Shown here: one piece after another, positions 6,528-13,729 of the stretch | Layout: the number at the start of each line of letters is the position of its first letter | Numbering within the stretch: position 1 is the first letter of the stretch | Assembly: GCA_023140035.1 (NCBI GenBank) | Contig: JAGLML010000014.1 | Coordinates: 1-14,149 of the forward strand | Source: Thermoplasmatales archaeon | GTDB lineage: Archaea; Thermoplasmatota; E2; DHVEG-1 | Direction: 5' to 3' | Length of the DNA stretch: 14,149 nucleotides | The notes under the pieces: generated by a model | Seen by the model: only the letters and a program-made list of their open reading frames with translations | The model's database searches: none | What the model was told of the DNA's origin: nothing | Made by a program: the position numbers and the translations under genes

Positions 6528-9236
6528 ATGTCGGAATACAATCAAAAAGCCTTGGAAAAAAAATGGCAGAAAAAATGGCAAGAGATGAAAATCTATCATT
6601 TCGATTTTGATAGTGATAAACAGCCTTATAGTATAGATGTTCCACCTCGATATGCTTCCGGTCCATTACATGCAGGTCATGCTGTACATTATACTCATAT
6701 AGATTTTGCTGCTCGCTACAAAAGGATGAAAGGCTACAATGTTTTCTTTCCACTATGTTTTGATGTCAACGGTATACCTATTGAAGAGCGTGTTGAAAGA
6801 AAGCTGAACATAACCAGAAAGGACATTGATAGACATGAGTTCACCAAGATATGTTCTGATTTTGCTGAAAAGAATATCGAAACCATGACCGACCAGTTTA
6901 TACGACTTGGGGAAAGCATGGACCCAACAATATACTATCAAACAAATGCGGAATATTACCGTAGGATTACCCAAATATCGTTTATTGAACTTTATAATAA
7001 AGGCCTTATCTACAAAGGAAAGTTTCCAGTAAATTGGTGTCCACGTTGCATGACAGCAATGGCAGATGCTGAAGTTGTATATAGCGATAGGACAACTAAA
7101 CTTAACACGATAAAATTCTATTTTACGAAGGAACAGACTGAACAGATTTTGAAATATCACAGCATAGGAAAAGATGAAAAAGGTACGTACATTGAAATTG
7201 CAACAACTCGGCCAGAGATGCTCCCGTCATGTCAAATTGTTGCAGTACATCCAAATGATGAAAGAACATCATGGCTGATTGATCAAACTGTTAAGGTTCC
7301 ATCAACTGATAAAGAAGTAAAAATTGTTGAAGATGATGCTGTTGATCCTGATTTTGGTACAGGCATCGTAATGATTTGTACAGTTGGAGATAAAGAAGAC
7401 TTGAACTGGGTATTCAAGTATAAACTTCCCCTTGAAATGAGTATTGACGGAGAAGGGAAGATGACAGAAATCTGCGGTAAATACAAAGGAATGAAAATTG
7501 AAGATGCAAGAAAAGCTGTTATTGACGATTTAAAAAAGGATAACATTCTCATCAAACAAGAACCTTTAGATCAAAATGTTGGTGTGTGTTGGAGATGCAA
7601 GACTCCTGTGGAATTTATTAATGCAGAACAATGGTTTTTGAAGACTGTTTCTTTTAAGAAAAAAGTACTGCAAGAAAGCGATGCAATGAACTGGTATCCA
7701 GAGTTCATGAAAATACGACTCGAAGATTGGGTTAATTCACTTGAATGGGATTGGGTTATTAGCAGACAACGGTATTTTGCGACTCCTATCCCTCTTTGGG
7801 AATGTGAAAAATGCAAGGAAGTTGTGCTTGCTCGATCAGAGGATTGCTATCTTGATCCTACAATAGATAATCCACCAGTTGATAAATGCCCAAAATGTGG
7901 TGGCCCACTCAAGGGCTGTGAGGACGTCTTTGACACATGGATGGATTCATCTATCTCCCCTTTATATAACACGTTTTGGCATAGGGATGATGAAAAATTC
8001 AAAAAATTTTATCCAATGTCTCTCCGTCCACAAGCTCACGACATCATACGAACATGGGCATTTTATACAATACTTCGATGTGCACTTTTAACAGATGAAA
8101 AACCCTTTGAAAATATCATGATGGGAGGATTCATTTTATCTGAAGATGGCACTCCCATGCACGCAAGTCTCGGTAATGTTATTGATCCACTTAAGGTAAT
8201 TGATGCATATGGTACTGATGCGTTTCGATGCTATGCTGCAAGTTGTGCCCTTGGAGAGGATAATCCTTTCAGAAAGAAGGATATTATCCGAGGAGTTAAA
8301 CTTCTTAGAAAACTGTGGAATGTTCAACAGTTCATAGGAAATGTTTTAAAAGATAGTAAACCTGAAAAAACAGAACTCCAAGATATAGACAAATGGATCC
8401 TTACTAAATATAGCAAGCTAGTGAGAAAATGTACAAAGCTGATGGACGCATTTGACTATTCTCAATCAATGAAAGAAACAGAATATTTCCTTTGGCATGA
8501 ACTTGCAGATCATTACATAGAAATGATTAAATCATCCATTTACGAAAAGAAAAACGTAGACAGCATCCGGTATACACTATATACAATTGGTCTTGGAATT
8601 CTTAAGCTTTTTGCACTGTTTCTTCCACATATTACAGAAGAGATATATCTTGATCACTATAAGAATTTCGAAGGCAAAAATAGCATTCATACTTCCAATT
8701 GGCCAGAACCAACACTTATCGATGAAGAAAAAGAAATGGCTGGAGAGATGGTTAAAAATTATATTTCACAAGCTCGCTCATGGAAAAGCGAACAGGGCAT
8801 TGCATTAAATGCACCGATGAACTCTAGTGCAACTTATGCATCAGAAGATTTAATTGCAAAATTTAAACCAAGCGGATCAATAATTAAATCAACATTGAAA
8901 TACCCTAACAGTCATAGTTTTATTGTTGGAAAACCTGATATTGAGGAAAAGATCACCGAAGTTATTCCAGTTTATTCAAAGCTTGGTCCGTTTTTCAAGC
9001 AAGACAGTCAGAAGATTGTCAAATGGATACATGGTAATCAAGATGAAATTATTAAGAAAATAGAAGAAGAAGGAGACATTCTCATTTCGGATATTTCTGT
9101 AGTAGATTCTGATGTAAAGGAGGGGTTACTTAAAAAAGGTTATATCCAGATTAAAAAAGAAACTAGGATCAAAGGTAAGAAAGATGTTTCAATTCTTCCT
9201 TTTGATGGATTTTATTTGGAATTCCAGGAGGGGTGA
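6528..9236 (+). CDS. valS: Valyl-tRNA synthetase, archaeal type, with degenerate KMSKS
   Basis: A class I aminoacyl-tRNA synthetase, 902 residues from the start used here, that charges tRNA-Val. The Rossmann catalytic domain has the HIGH signature as H48-A-G-H51. N-W-C-P-R-C (C171, C174) is typical of ValRS. The CP1 editing domain begins at T-T-R-P-E (226-230) and carries the archaeal wording G-T-G-I-V-M-I-C-T-V-G-D. Cysteine pairs at 354/357, 426/429 and 454/457 suggest zinc knuckles. The usual K-M-S-K-S loop reads P-M-H-A-S at 543-547 followed by L-G-N-V-I-D-P, so both lysines are missing. The anticodon-binding helical domain follows from about 610. ATG 6528 is preferred over ATG 6471: it has GAGGA (6519-6523) four bases upstream, begins the typical M-S-E-Y-N-Q-K-A-L-E, and the longer frame overlaps a TATA box. 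It is divergent from top6B and tightly followed by a small membrane-protein gene. Confidence 0.95.
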   Translation: MSEYNQKALEKKWQKKWQEMKIYHFDFDSDKQPYSIDVPPRYASGPLHAGHAVHYTHIDFAARYKRMKGYNVFFPLCFDVNGIPIEERVERKLNITRKDIDRHEFTKICSDFAEKNIETMTDQFIRLGESMDPTIYYQTNAEYYRRITQISFIELYNKGLIYKGKFPVNWCPRCMTAMADAEVVYSDRTTKLNTIKFYFTKEQTEQILKYHSIGKDEKGTYIEIATTRPEMLPSCQIVAVHPNDERTSWLIDQTVKVPSTDKEVKIVEDDAVDPDFGTGIVMICTVGDKEDLNWVFKYKLPLEMSIDGEGKMTEICGKYKGMKIEDARKAVIDDLKKDNILIKQEPLDQNVGVCWRCKTPVEFINAEQWFLKTVSFKKKVLQESDAMNWYPEFMKIRLEDWVNSLEWDWVISRQRYFATPIPLWECEKCKEVVLARSEDCYLDPTIDNPPVDKCPKCGGPLKGCEDVFDTWMDSSISPLYNTFWHRDDEKFKKFYPMSLRPQAHDIIRTWAFYTILRCALLTDEKPFENIMMGGFILSEDGTPMHASLGNVIDPLKVIDAYGTDAFRCYAASCALGEDNPFRKKDIIRGVKLLRKLWNVQQFIGNVLKDSKPEKTELQDIDKWILTKYSKLVRKCTKLMDAFDYSQSMKETEYFLWHELADHYIEMIKSSIYEKKNVDSIRYTLYTIGLGILKLFALFLPHITEEIYLDHYKNFEGKNSIHTSNWPEPTLIDEEKEMAGEMVKNYISQARSWKSEQGIALNAPMNSSATYASEDLIAKFKPSGSIIKSTLKYPNSHSFIVGKPDIEEKITEVIPVYSKLGPFFKQDSQKIVKWIHGNQDEIIKKIEEEGDILISDISVVDSDVKEGLLKKGYIQIKKETRIKGKKDVSILPFDGFYLEFQEG

Positions 9237-9237
9237 T
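9226..9237 (+). promoter_or_regulatory. Near-perfect Shine-Dalgarno for the 35-codon gene
   Basis: AGGAGGGGTGAT, formed by the last valS codons and stop (TGA), closely matches the complement of the archaeal 16S rRNA 3' end. GGAGG is six bases before ATG 9238. Such a site at the end of an unrelated coding sequence is strong evidence for real translation of the small gene. Confidence 0.75.
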
Positions 9238-9345
9238 ATGAAAATTAGTAAGAAAACATTGAAGAGTTGGGCTATTAAACTTCTTGCAATCCTTATTGTG
9301 TTGACAATGATTCTGACAGGCTTTGTTGTTATCTTTTGGAAGTAA
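9238..9345 (+). CDS. 35-residue single-helix membrane protein coupled to valS
   Basis: A gene below usual annotation length limits. It begins with ATG 1 base after the valS stop. The N-terminus M-K-I-S-K-K-T-L-K-S carries five lysines counting K14. One unbroken hydrophobic helix follows, about residues 15-33 (L-L-A-I-L-I-V-L-T-M-I-L-T-G-F-V-V-I-F), and the protein ends W-K. The positive N-terminus predicts N-in topology with virtually no domain outside. No cleavage site is obvious, so it is more likely a membrane-anchored miniprotein than a secreted peptide. The strong ribosome-binding site inside the valS end and the 1-base gap imply translation coupled to valS. I do not recognise the family and propose no function. 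The downstream satP gene has its own TATA box, so the operon probably ends here. Confidence 0.65.
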   Translation: MKISKKTLKSWAIKLLAILIVLTMILTGFVVIFWK

Positions 9346-9367
9346 TCCTTTATTTTCTCGATAGATT

Positions 9368-9375
9368 TTTAAATA
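9368..9375 (+). promoter_or_regulatory. Putative TATA box for the acetate transporter gene
   Basis: TTTAAATA, extended as TTTTTAAATATATG, lies about 35 bases before ATG 9407. Transcription would begin near 9398, giving a leader of only about 9 bases, so translation would be essentially leaderless. Confidence 0.5.
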
Positions 9376-9406
9376 TATGTTATATTGGGCGGTGCTGTGA
9401 CCTAAG

Positions 9407-9985
9407 ATGGCAGAGAAAAATCTATTGGCAAATCCAGCACCACTAGGTTTAATGGGCTTTGGAATGACCACAGTACTATTAAACATACATAATGCAGGCT
9501 TCTTTGTGCTGGGTTCGATGATACTTGCCATGGGAATTTTCTACGGTGGTATGGCACAAGTCATTGCTGGAGTTTTAGAATACAGAAAAGGAAACACATT
9601 TGGTGTAACAGCATTTATTTCATATGGTCTGTTTTGGTTAAGCCTAGTGGTGTTGATTGTACTACCAAACATTATCCCAGATGTTACTGCCCCTGATTCA
9701 AAGGCAATGACGGCATATTTCTTTATGTGGGGTTTGTTCACATTCATGATGTTTATATCAACGTTGAAGAAAAACAAGGCATTACAGTTTGTGTTTATAT
9801 CTCTAGCAATTTTGTTCTGGTTGCTTGCTCTAGGTTATTTTACAGGAAATGCCACAATTATAATGATTGCAGGATATGAGGGTATTATCTGTGGATTAAG
9901 TGCCATTTACCTTGCCATGGCTGAGGTCATTAATGAAACCTATGGAAAAACTATTCTACCTATAGGCAGTCCAACGATAAAATAG
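9407..9985 (+). CDS. satP: Acetate/succinate transporter, GPR1/FUN34/YaaH (SatP) family
   Basis: A six-helix inner-membrane transporter of 192 residues, the family's usual size (E. coli SatP is about 188). The signature N-P-A-P-L-G-L at 9-15 is intact, followed by [10 protein letters not shown], the F-Y-G-G-M-A-Q helix and E-Y-R-K-G-N-T-F-G before helix 3. Hydrophobic segments lie at about 12-31, 35-56, 66-90, 101-119, 126-145 and 150-173. Members move monocarboxylates such as acetate (and succinate) with protons; archaeal members are thought to import or export acetate. From memory the sequence is strikingly close to the E. coli protein along its whole length, including the C-terminal L-P-I-G, which hints at transfer between domains. 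The substrate is inferred. The stop lies 2 bases from the opposing stop of the DUF362 gene. Confidence 0.92.
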   Translation: MAEKNLLANPAPLGLMGFGMTTVLLNIHNAGFFVLGSMILAMGIFYGGMAQVIAGVLEYRKGNTFGVTAFISYGLFWLSLVVLIVLPNIIPDVTAPDSKAMTAYFFMWGLFTFMMFISTLKKNKALQFVFISLAILFWLLALGYFTGNATIIMIAGYEGIICGLSAIYLAMAEVINETYGKTILPIGSPTIK

Positions 9986-9987
9986 AA

Positions 9988-10974
9988 CTATAGCTCTACC
10001 AATGTATATGAGGAGGATCCTAATCCGATATCCTCACCATATGTTATTTGTTTAAACGGACTTACCTTATTTTCTTTTTCAAAAACATTTTCTTTCACAT
10101 CATGTATGAAATCAAGCGATGCCTTATCTATTGCAACCGGATCGTCTGATACCAGATAACCAATATCTGGGCATATAATGGGATCTGCAAATGGATCACA
10201 ATCACAACTTCTAGAAATTCGTTTTAATTCATTTAAATAAATCACGTTTTTATCTTGAACACATGCTTTTGCAGCACATGCGAGAACATATTGAAAATCA
10301 GCATCCTTGTATCTTAGTGCGTTATTCTTGCATGCATCGACACATACGCCGCAACCAAAACAAGATCTTGTATTTTGCCTCCAAAAATTTTCTTTGACTT
10401 TTAAAGCGTTAAAAGGGCAAACCTCTGCACATACGCCACAATAAATACAAGCATCCTTCTGATACATAGGTTTACTCCCATGATGCATTTTTATTTTTGT
10501 TTCTTTTGTGACACCGCCCATACCAAAGTTTTTAATTGCACCTCCCATCCCAGTTGCCACATGACCTTTAACATGGGATATCGCAAATATGTGAGTTGAT
10601 TCTACAAGATGCTCAGCAACATCATAATCTCTATTTTCTACAGTAATTGGAATGCCTTCATCATCTATTACCACATTACATCCAACTTTTTTCAAGGTAA
10701 AACCATGTATTTTTGCTAGCTTCTGATAGCCAGATTTGGAATGCCTTAGTCCAGGATATGCTACGGTAGTATCAAAAAGATAGGGATCTACATTGTCCAT
10801 TTTCAACTCATCAATTACTAGCTTTACAAAGTCTGGTTTAGAATAATACTTGTTTTTAATTTCACCCATATGCAGTTTTACAGGAATCCTTTTTCCGGCA
10901 AAGTTCTGAATATCAAAAATTTTTAGCGCTTCATGAAGCTTTTCTAGATCTGAAAAAAAGGCAACCTCCTTCAT
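9988..10974 (-). CDS. DUF362 iron-sulfur protein with two [4Fe-4S] ferredoxin motifs
   Basis: A 328-residue protein of the DUF362 family. The N-terminal three-fifths (about 1-165) is the DUF362 domain, with H-M-G-E-I-K near residue 36, S-H-V-K-G-H (133-138) and a glycine-rich G-M-G-G-A-I-K-N-F-G-M-G-G. A bacterial-type double ferredoxin insert follows with C176, C179, C182, C186 and C205, C208, C211, C215, the classic C-x2-C-x2-C-x3-C pattern for two [4Fe-4S] clusters. Five further cysteines (233, 238, 257, 259, 268) may bind metal. No signal peptide or membrane helix is seen, so it is probably cytosolic. The family's reaction is not established; an electron-transfer or redox role is inferred. 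ATG 10974 is chosen because it overlaps the HPS stop as ATGA; the ATG at 10992 lacks a ribosome-binding site. Co-transcribed with the HPS-RraA gene. Confidence 0.9.
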   Translation of the reverse strand: MKEVAFFSDLEKLHEALKIFDIQNFAGKRIPVKLHMGEIKNKYYSKPDFVKLVIDELKMDNVDPYLFDTTVAYPGLRHSKSGYQKLAKIHGFTLKKVGCNVVIDDEGIPITVENRDYDVAEHLVESTHIFAISHVKGHVATGMGGAIKNFGMGGVTKETKIKMHHGSKPMYQKDACIYCGVCAEVCPFNALKVKENFWRQNTRSCFGCGVCVDACKNNALRYKDADFQYVLACAAKACVQDKNVIYLNELKRISRSCDCDPFADPIICPDIGYLVSDDPVAIDKASLDFIHDVKENVFEKENKVSPFKQITYGEDIGLGSSSYTLVEL

Positions 10975-12263
10975 CCTACTACTTTCTCCCATTTCTTTAG
11001 CTTAGTGACACTACCCAATGAGCCGCCATTTTTTATTTCTTCACGAATACGGTTCTCATGTTCTTTGACATCTAATGCTCGATTAGCGATTTCCTGAGCC
11101 ATCTCTTGCGGTACTACAACAACTCCGGAATCATCGCCAACTATCCAATCTCCAGTTTGTACTGTTTGATTTCCACATTTAATTTCCGCACCAATTTCCC
11201 CAAAACCTTTTGGTTCTCCTGCATTAGACGAAATATGCCTACAGAAGATGGGGAAATCCATTTGTACGATATCATCTAAATCTCTCACCGCGCCATCTAT
11301 TACAACACCTGCAAGACCTTTGAGTTTCGCACTCCAAGTAGCAAGCTCCCCCCAAATAGCCGTTTTTCCACCATTTGCATCTACTATTATTACTTGGTTC
11401 TTATCTGCTTTGTCTATTGCCTCTATGGGTTTTGCCCAATCTCCATCCATTGTCCGAACAGTGAGAGCCCTACCAACCATGTGAAAACCAAGTTTGATCG
11501 GTCTAATTTCTTGCATTGCCCCTTTTTTATGCATTGCATCTGAGATGTTTGGCGTAGAAACCATAGAAAACGCATCTTTCAGTTGAGATTTATCATATTT
11601 TTTAAAAAGAGTAGTATCAATAGATTTTTTCTCAGATATCGCTTTTTTTATCCGTTTTGTTTCCTCAGTAACATTTTTGGCTTTGGTTATTGCCCCACCA
11701 ACTATTATTATGCTTGCACCAGCTTTGACAACATCGGCAACGGTCTCGCTATTCAATCCGCCAGCAACAGCAATTGGGATATCAGTAGTTTTGACAAGAG
11801 ATGAAAGAATTTCAATAGGTTTTTTCCCAATCATTTGTTCATCGATCCCAACATGCATGCATAGATAGTCTATACCAAGTTTCTCCAATTCTTTTGCTCG
11901 TTTTAACTTATCTTTGACGCTGATAAGATCAACCATGATTTTTGCTCCGTAGCTTCGACCAGATTTCAACGCATCAAGTATTGTACTATCGTCTGATGCG
12001 GCAAGGATACATACAATATCTGCTCCTGCTTTTGCAGCCATTTCTGTTTCAAGTGCACCAGTATCCATAGTTTTCATATCAGCAACAAGCGTTTTTTCCG
12101 GAAATGTTTGTTTGAGTTTTCTTATAATCTCCATGCCCTCACTTTTGATTAGAGGCGTGCCCACTTCTATCCAGTCTGCTCCACCCTTTACGGAATCTTT
12201 TGCGATACTTAATGCACGATGTGCATTTAGAAGGTCCAAAGCCACCTGCAAAATAGCTTTCAT
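10971..12263 (-). CDS. 3-hexulose-6-phosphate synthase fused to an RraA-like domain
   Basis: A 430-residue two-domain protein. Residues 1-210 are a TIM-barrel HPS of the OMP-decarboxylase superfamily: A-L-D at 8-10, the D-x-K-x-x-D signature at 62-67 (D62, K64, D67), H137, and phosphate-binding G-G loops at 168-169 and 189-190. HPS joins formaldehyde to ribulose 5-phosphate, or in many archaea runs in reverse to make ribulose 5-phosphate for nucleotides. Residues about 225-425 are an RraA/HMG-aldolase-like domain with G-R-A-L-T-V-R (264-270), G-E-L-A-T (305-309) and D-G-A-V-R-D (323-328), where R327 and D328 match the aldolase active-site pair. The fusion is known in archaea, but the role of the second domain is not settled. 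ATG 12263 begins M-K-A-I-L-Q-V-A-L-D, the normal HPS N-terminus. First gene of an operon with the DUF362 protein (ATGA overlap). Confidence 0.93.
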   Translation of the reverse strand: MKAILQVALDLLNAHRALSIAKDSVKGGADWIEVGTPLIKSEGMEIIRKLKQTFPEKTLVADMKTMDTGALETEMAAKAGADIVCILAASDDSTILDALKSGRSYGAKIMVDLISVKDKLKRAKELEKLGIDYLCMHVGIDEQMIGKKPIEILSSLVKTTDIPIAVAGGLNSETVADVVKAGASIIIVGGAITKAKNVTEETKRIKKAISEKKSIDTTLFKKYDKSQLKDAFSMVSTPNISDAMHKKGAMQEIRPIKLGFHMVGRALTVRTMDGDWAKPIEAIDKADKNQVIIVDANGGKTAIWGELATWSAKLKGLAGVVIDGAVRDLDDIVQMDFPIFCRHISSNAGEPKGFGEIGAEIKCGNQTVQTGDWIVGDDSGVVVVPQEMAQEIANRALDVKEHENRIREEIKNGGSLGSVTKLKKWEKVVG

Positions 12264-12285
12264 GAACAGCGAATAAATATCTACT

Positions 12286-12295
12286 TATTTAAAAA
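12286..12295 (-). promoter_or_regulatory. Putative TATA box for the HPS-RraA operon
   Basis: On the minus strand TTTTTAAATA is centred about 28 bases before ATG 12263, the normal distance from TATA to the transcription start. This predicts a leaderless mRNA beginning at or within a base or two of the ATG, consistent with the lack of a Shine-Dalgarno sequence there. Confidence 0.5.
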
Positions 12296-12383
12296 GTAAT
12301 GCATAACAAAAGTTGAGTGAGATATCGCGCTTTCATAAAATGGCTCCCATGGTATACGATATTTATAAAAATGATAACAGATA

Positions 12384-12394
12384 TATATTTAAAT
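12384..12394 (+). promoter_or_regulatory. Putative TATA box for the secreted protein gene
   Basis: TATATTTAAAT lies about 45 bases before ATG 12433. A start near 12415 gives an 18-base leader holding GGGGGAAAG (12422-12430), a fair Shine-Dalgarno. The 169-base divergent gap 12264-12432 contains this and the HPS promoter and nothing else recognised. Confidence 0.5.
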
Positions 12395-12432
12395 CATGTA
12401 TACATTATCAAATTAAATAATGGGGGAAAGAC

Positions 12433-13452
12433 ATGAAAAGCAAAATTGTTGGGATTTTAGTTTGCATGATGCTGATAACTACTTTTTTAACTGTAGCAAC
12501 GAATGTTGATAACGTAAATTTAAAAAAGATATCGTATACTGAGTTAATTACAAGTTCATTTGATGATGACGTACCCACTTGGATTGTTGGGAATACGTGG
12601 ACATACAAAATAGATGATATTAATATTGATATGGAAGACAATAAATCGATACATGCACACGTAGAGATAGAAGAATTGTCCTTAGAGGTTGTAGGGGATA
12701 CCGGTGACTCATATGACTTAGAGCTGAAGCCAACAAAGATAAGCGGAGATTATTCTGTTTTAATTGAGCAAGAAAATTCTACAATCGATGTTGAAGGAAA
12801 ATTAACGGGAACAAAAATTGAGGGACACATATTCTTTACAAAATCGGATTTAGGCATAAAAGAAATAGATGTCAAACTATCTGGTATCTTAACAGTAAAA
12901 ATTAATGAACTACCGGAAGGTTTACCATTTTCAGAAATCCCATTTCCGATTCCAGTACCTGCTACAATTGAAGCAAATCTCGATTTCGGCGATCCCTACA
13001 TACTCATTGATTTCCCGTTAAATACCAGTAAAATGTGGGGCCTGCCTGCTACAAACTTTTCTCTAAATGGCGAAATAAGATCTATATGGTTCAATATTAT
13101 TAAATTCATAGATCAAATTGCTACTGCCTTTGGTTCACCACTACTTCCTCCTGAAATAGCAGAGCTTCTTCCAGTTATTAATATTAAAGATGCATTAGAA
13201 ATGAAAAATATGAGTAACATCTTTGAAGTTCCAGAAATTCCATTGATATTTTCCTGTTTTAGTCAAGAGATGATAGAAATACCCGGCGTAGGAACATTCA
13301 ACGCATATAACATATCTATTGCAGGGGGATTGGGAAAGATTTATTATGCTCCAGAAGTGAAAAACATAATTAAAATATCTGGACAATTAGGAGATCTTAT
13401 TCCGTTCATCACTGATATTGATATGGAGCTTATAGACTACGATATAATATAA
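12433..13452 (+). CDS. Secreted W-x-x-G-x-x-W-x-Y protein, function unknown
   Basis: A 339-residue exported protein. An N-terminal signal peptide is clear: M-K-S-K, then a hydrophobic core at about 5-22 ending near V-A-T-N; there is no lipobox cysteine at a suitable place. After a linker, P-T-W-I-V-G-N-T-W-T-Y (48-58) opens a beta-rich body of amphipathic strands (about 75-200). A proline-rich hydrophobic stretch follows (about 155-180), then a region around 225-265. The C-terminal I-P-G-V-G-T-F-N-A-Y (283-292) and I-Y-Y-A-P-E-V-K-N-I-I-K-I (303-315) resemble the closing strands of DUF3108/TapB-like or lipoprotein-fold domains. The V-G-x-x-W-x-Y opening recurs, to my recollection, in exported proteins of uncultured Thermoplasmatota. 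No C-terminal membrane anchor is present, so it is probably released or held by others. It might bind a hydrophobic ligand, but this is speculation. Promoter, ribosome-binding site and terminator are all its own. Confidence 0.8.
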   Translation: MKSKIVGILVCMMLITTFLTVATNVDNVNLKKISYTELITSSFDDDVPTWIVGNTWTYKIDDINIDMEDNKSIHAHVEIEELSLEVVGDTGDSYDLELKPTKISGDYSVLIEQENSTIDVEGKLTGTKIEGHIFFTKSDLGIKEIDVKLSGILTVKINELPEGLPFSEIPFPIPVPATIEANLDFGDPYILIDFPLNTSKMWGLPATNFSLNGEIRSIWFNIIKFIDQIATAFGSPLLPPEIAELLPVINIKDALEMKNMSNIFEVPEIPLIFSCFSQEMIEIPGVGTFNAYNISIAGGLGKIYYAPEVKNIIKISGQLGDLIPFITDIDMELIDYDII

Positions 13453-13471
13453 TCAAAAACTACTCCTCTTC

Positions 13472-13489
13472 TATTTTTTTATATTTTTA
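13472..13489 (+). terminator. U-rich terminator after the secreted protein gene
   Basis: Two T-runs, seven at 13474-13480 and five at 13484-13488, begin about 22 bases after the stop codon. This is the archaeal type of hairpin-free U-rich terminator. Confidence 0.5.
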
Positions 13490-13522
13490 TCGTAATATTT
13501 CTATTTTGAAATTTAGACATGA

Positions 13523-13680
13523 CAGATTTATATAATATTAATTACATCTGCACAACTTTCAATGATGGAAAAAGAGCAATTACAAAAAATGGGAAATGTA
13601 GTAGGCTCCGTCAAAAAACCATTTGATATCGATGCTCTTGTCGAGTTTATTAAAAAGATTATAATATTGGAAATTTCTTT
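13523..13680 (+). pseudogene. Remnant of a response-regulator receiver (REC) domain, C-terminal half
   Basis: Read in the frame of 13523, the translation runs I-Y-I-I-L-I-T-S-A, then M-E-K-E-Q-L-Q-K-M-G, then S-V-K-K-P-F-D-I-D-A-L-V-E-F-I-K-K-I-I. This is the order of strand 4 with the conserved Thr/Ser, helix 4, strand 5 with the invariant K-P, and helix 5 of a receiver domain. The phospho-acceptor half (strands 1-3 with the acidic pocket and Asp) is missing. A TGA at 13520 and TAG at 13514 block the frame upstream, and no other frame of 13453-13522 shows the missing part. Residues after the last Ile-Ile do not look like an output domain. A 63-codon frame from ATG 13562 covers only part of it. 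I read it as a decayed orphan receiver. It is the main content of the gene-free stretch 13453-13774. Confidence 0.65.
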
Positions 13681-13729
13681 ACAACAGAAAAATTATAGAC
13701 AAACAGTATTTCGCTTTACACAACGTTTG

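Noticed and set aside
6753..7160. 135-codon minus-strand frame inside valS
   Set aside because: It is an antisense shadow of the conserved ValRS catalytic domain, with no recognisable protein features.
9169..9531. 120-codon minus-strand frame across the valS end and satP start
   Set aside because: It lies antisense to a conserved synthetase end, the small membrane gene, a promoter and the SatP signature, and has no family resemblance.
10975..10992. Longer start for the DUF362 protein at ATG 10992
   Set aside because: No Shine-Dalgarno precedes it, while ATG 10974 forms a classic ATGA overlap with the upstream stop.
12375..12387. AACAGATATATAT shared by positions 1-13 and 12375-12387 as a possible direct repeat or att site
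   Set aside because: It is short and AT-rich, one copy is part of a promoter region, and there is no flanking similarity.
13526..13536. TATA-like TTTATATAAT before ATG 13562
   Set aside because: These bases encode the I-Y-I-I-L strand of the receiver-domain remnant in frame, so the match is better explained as former coding sequence.
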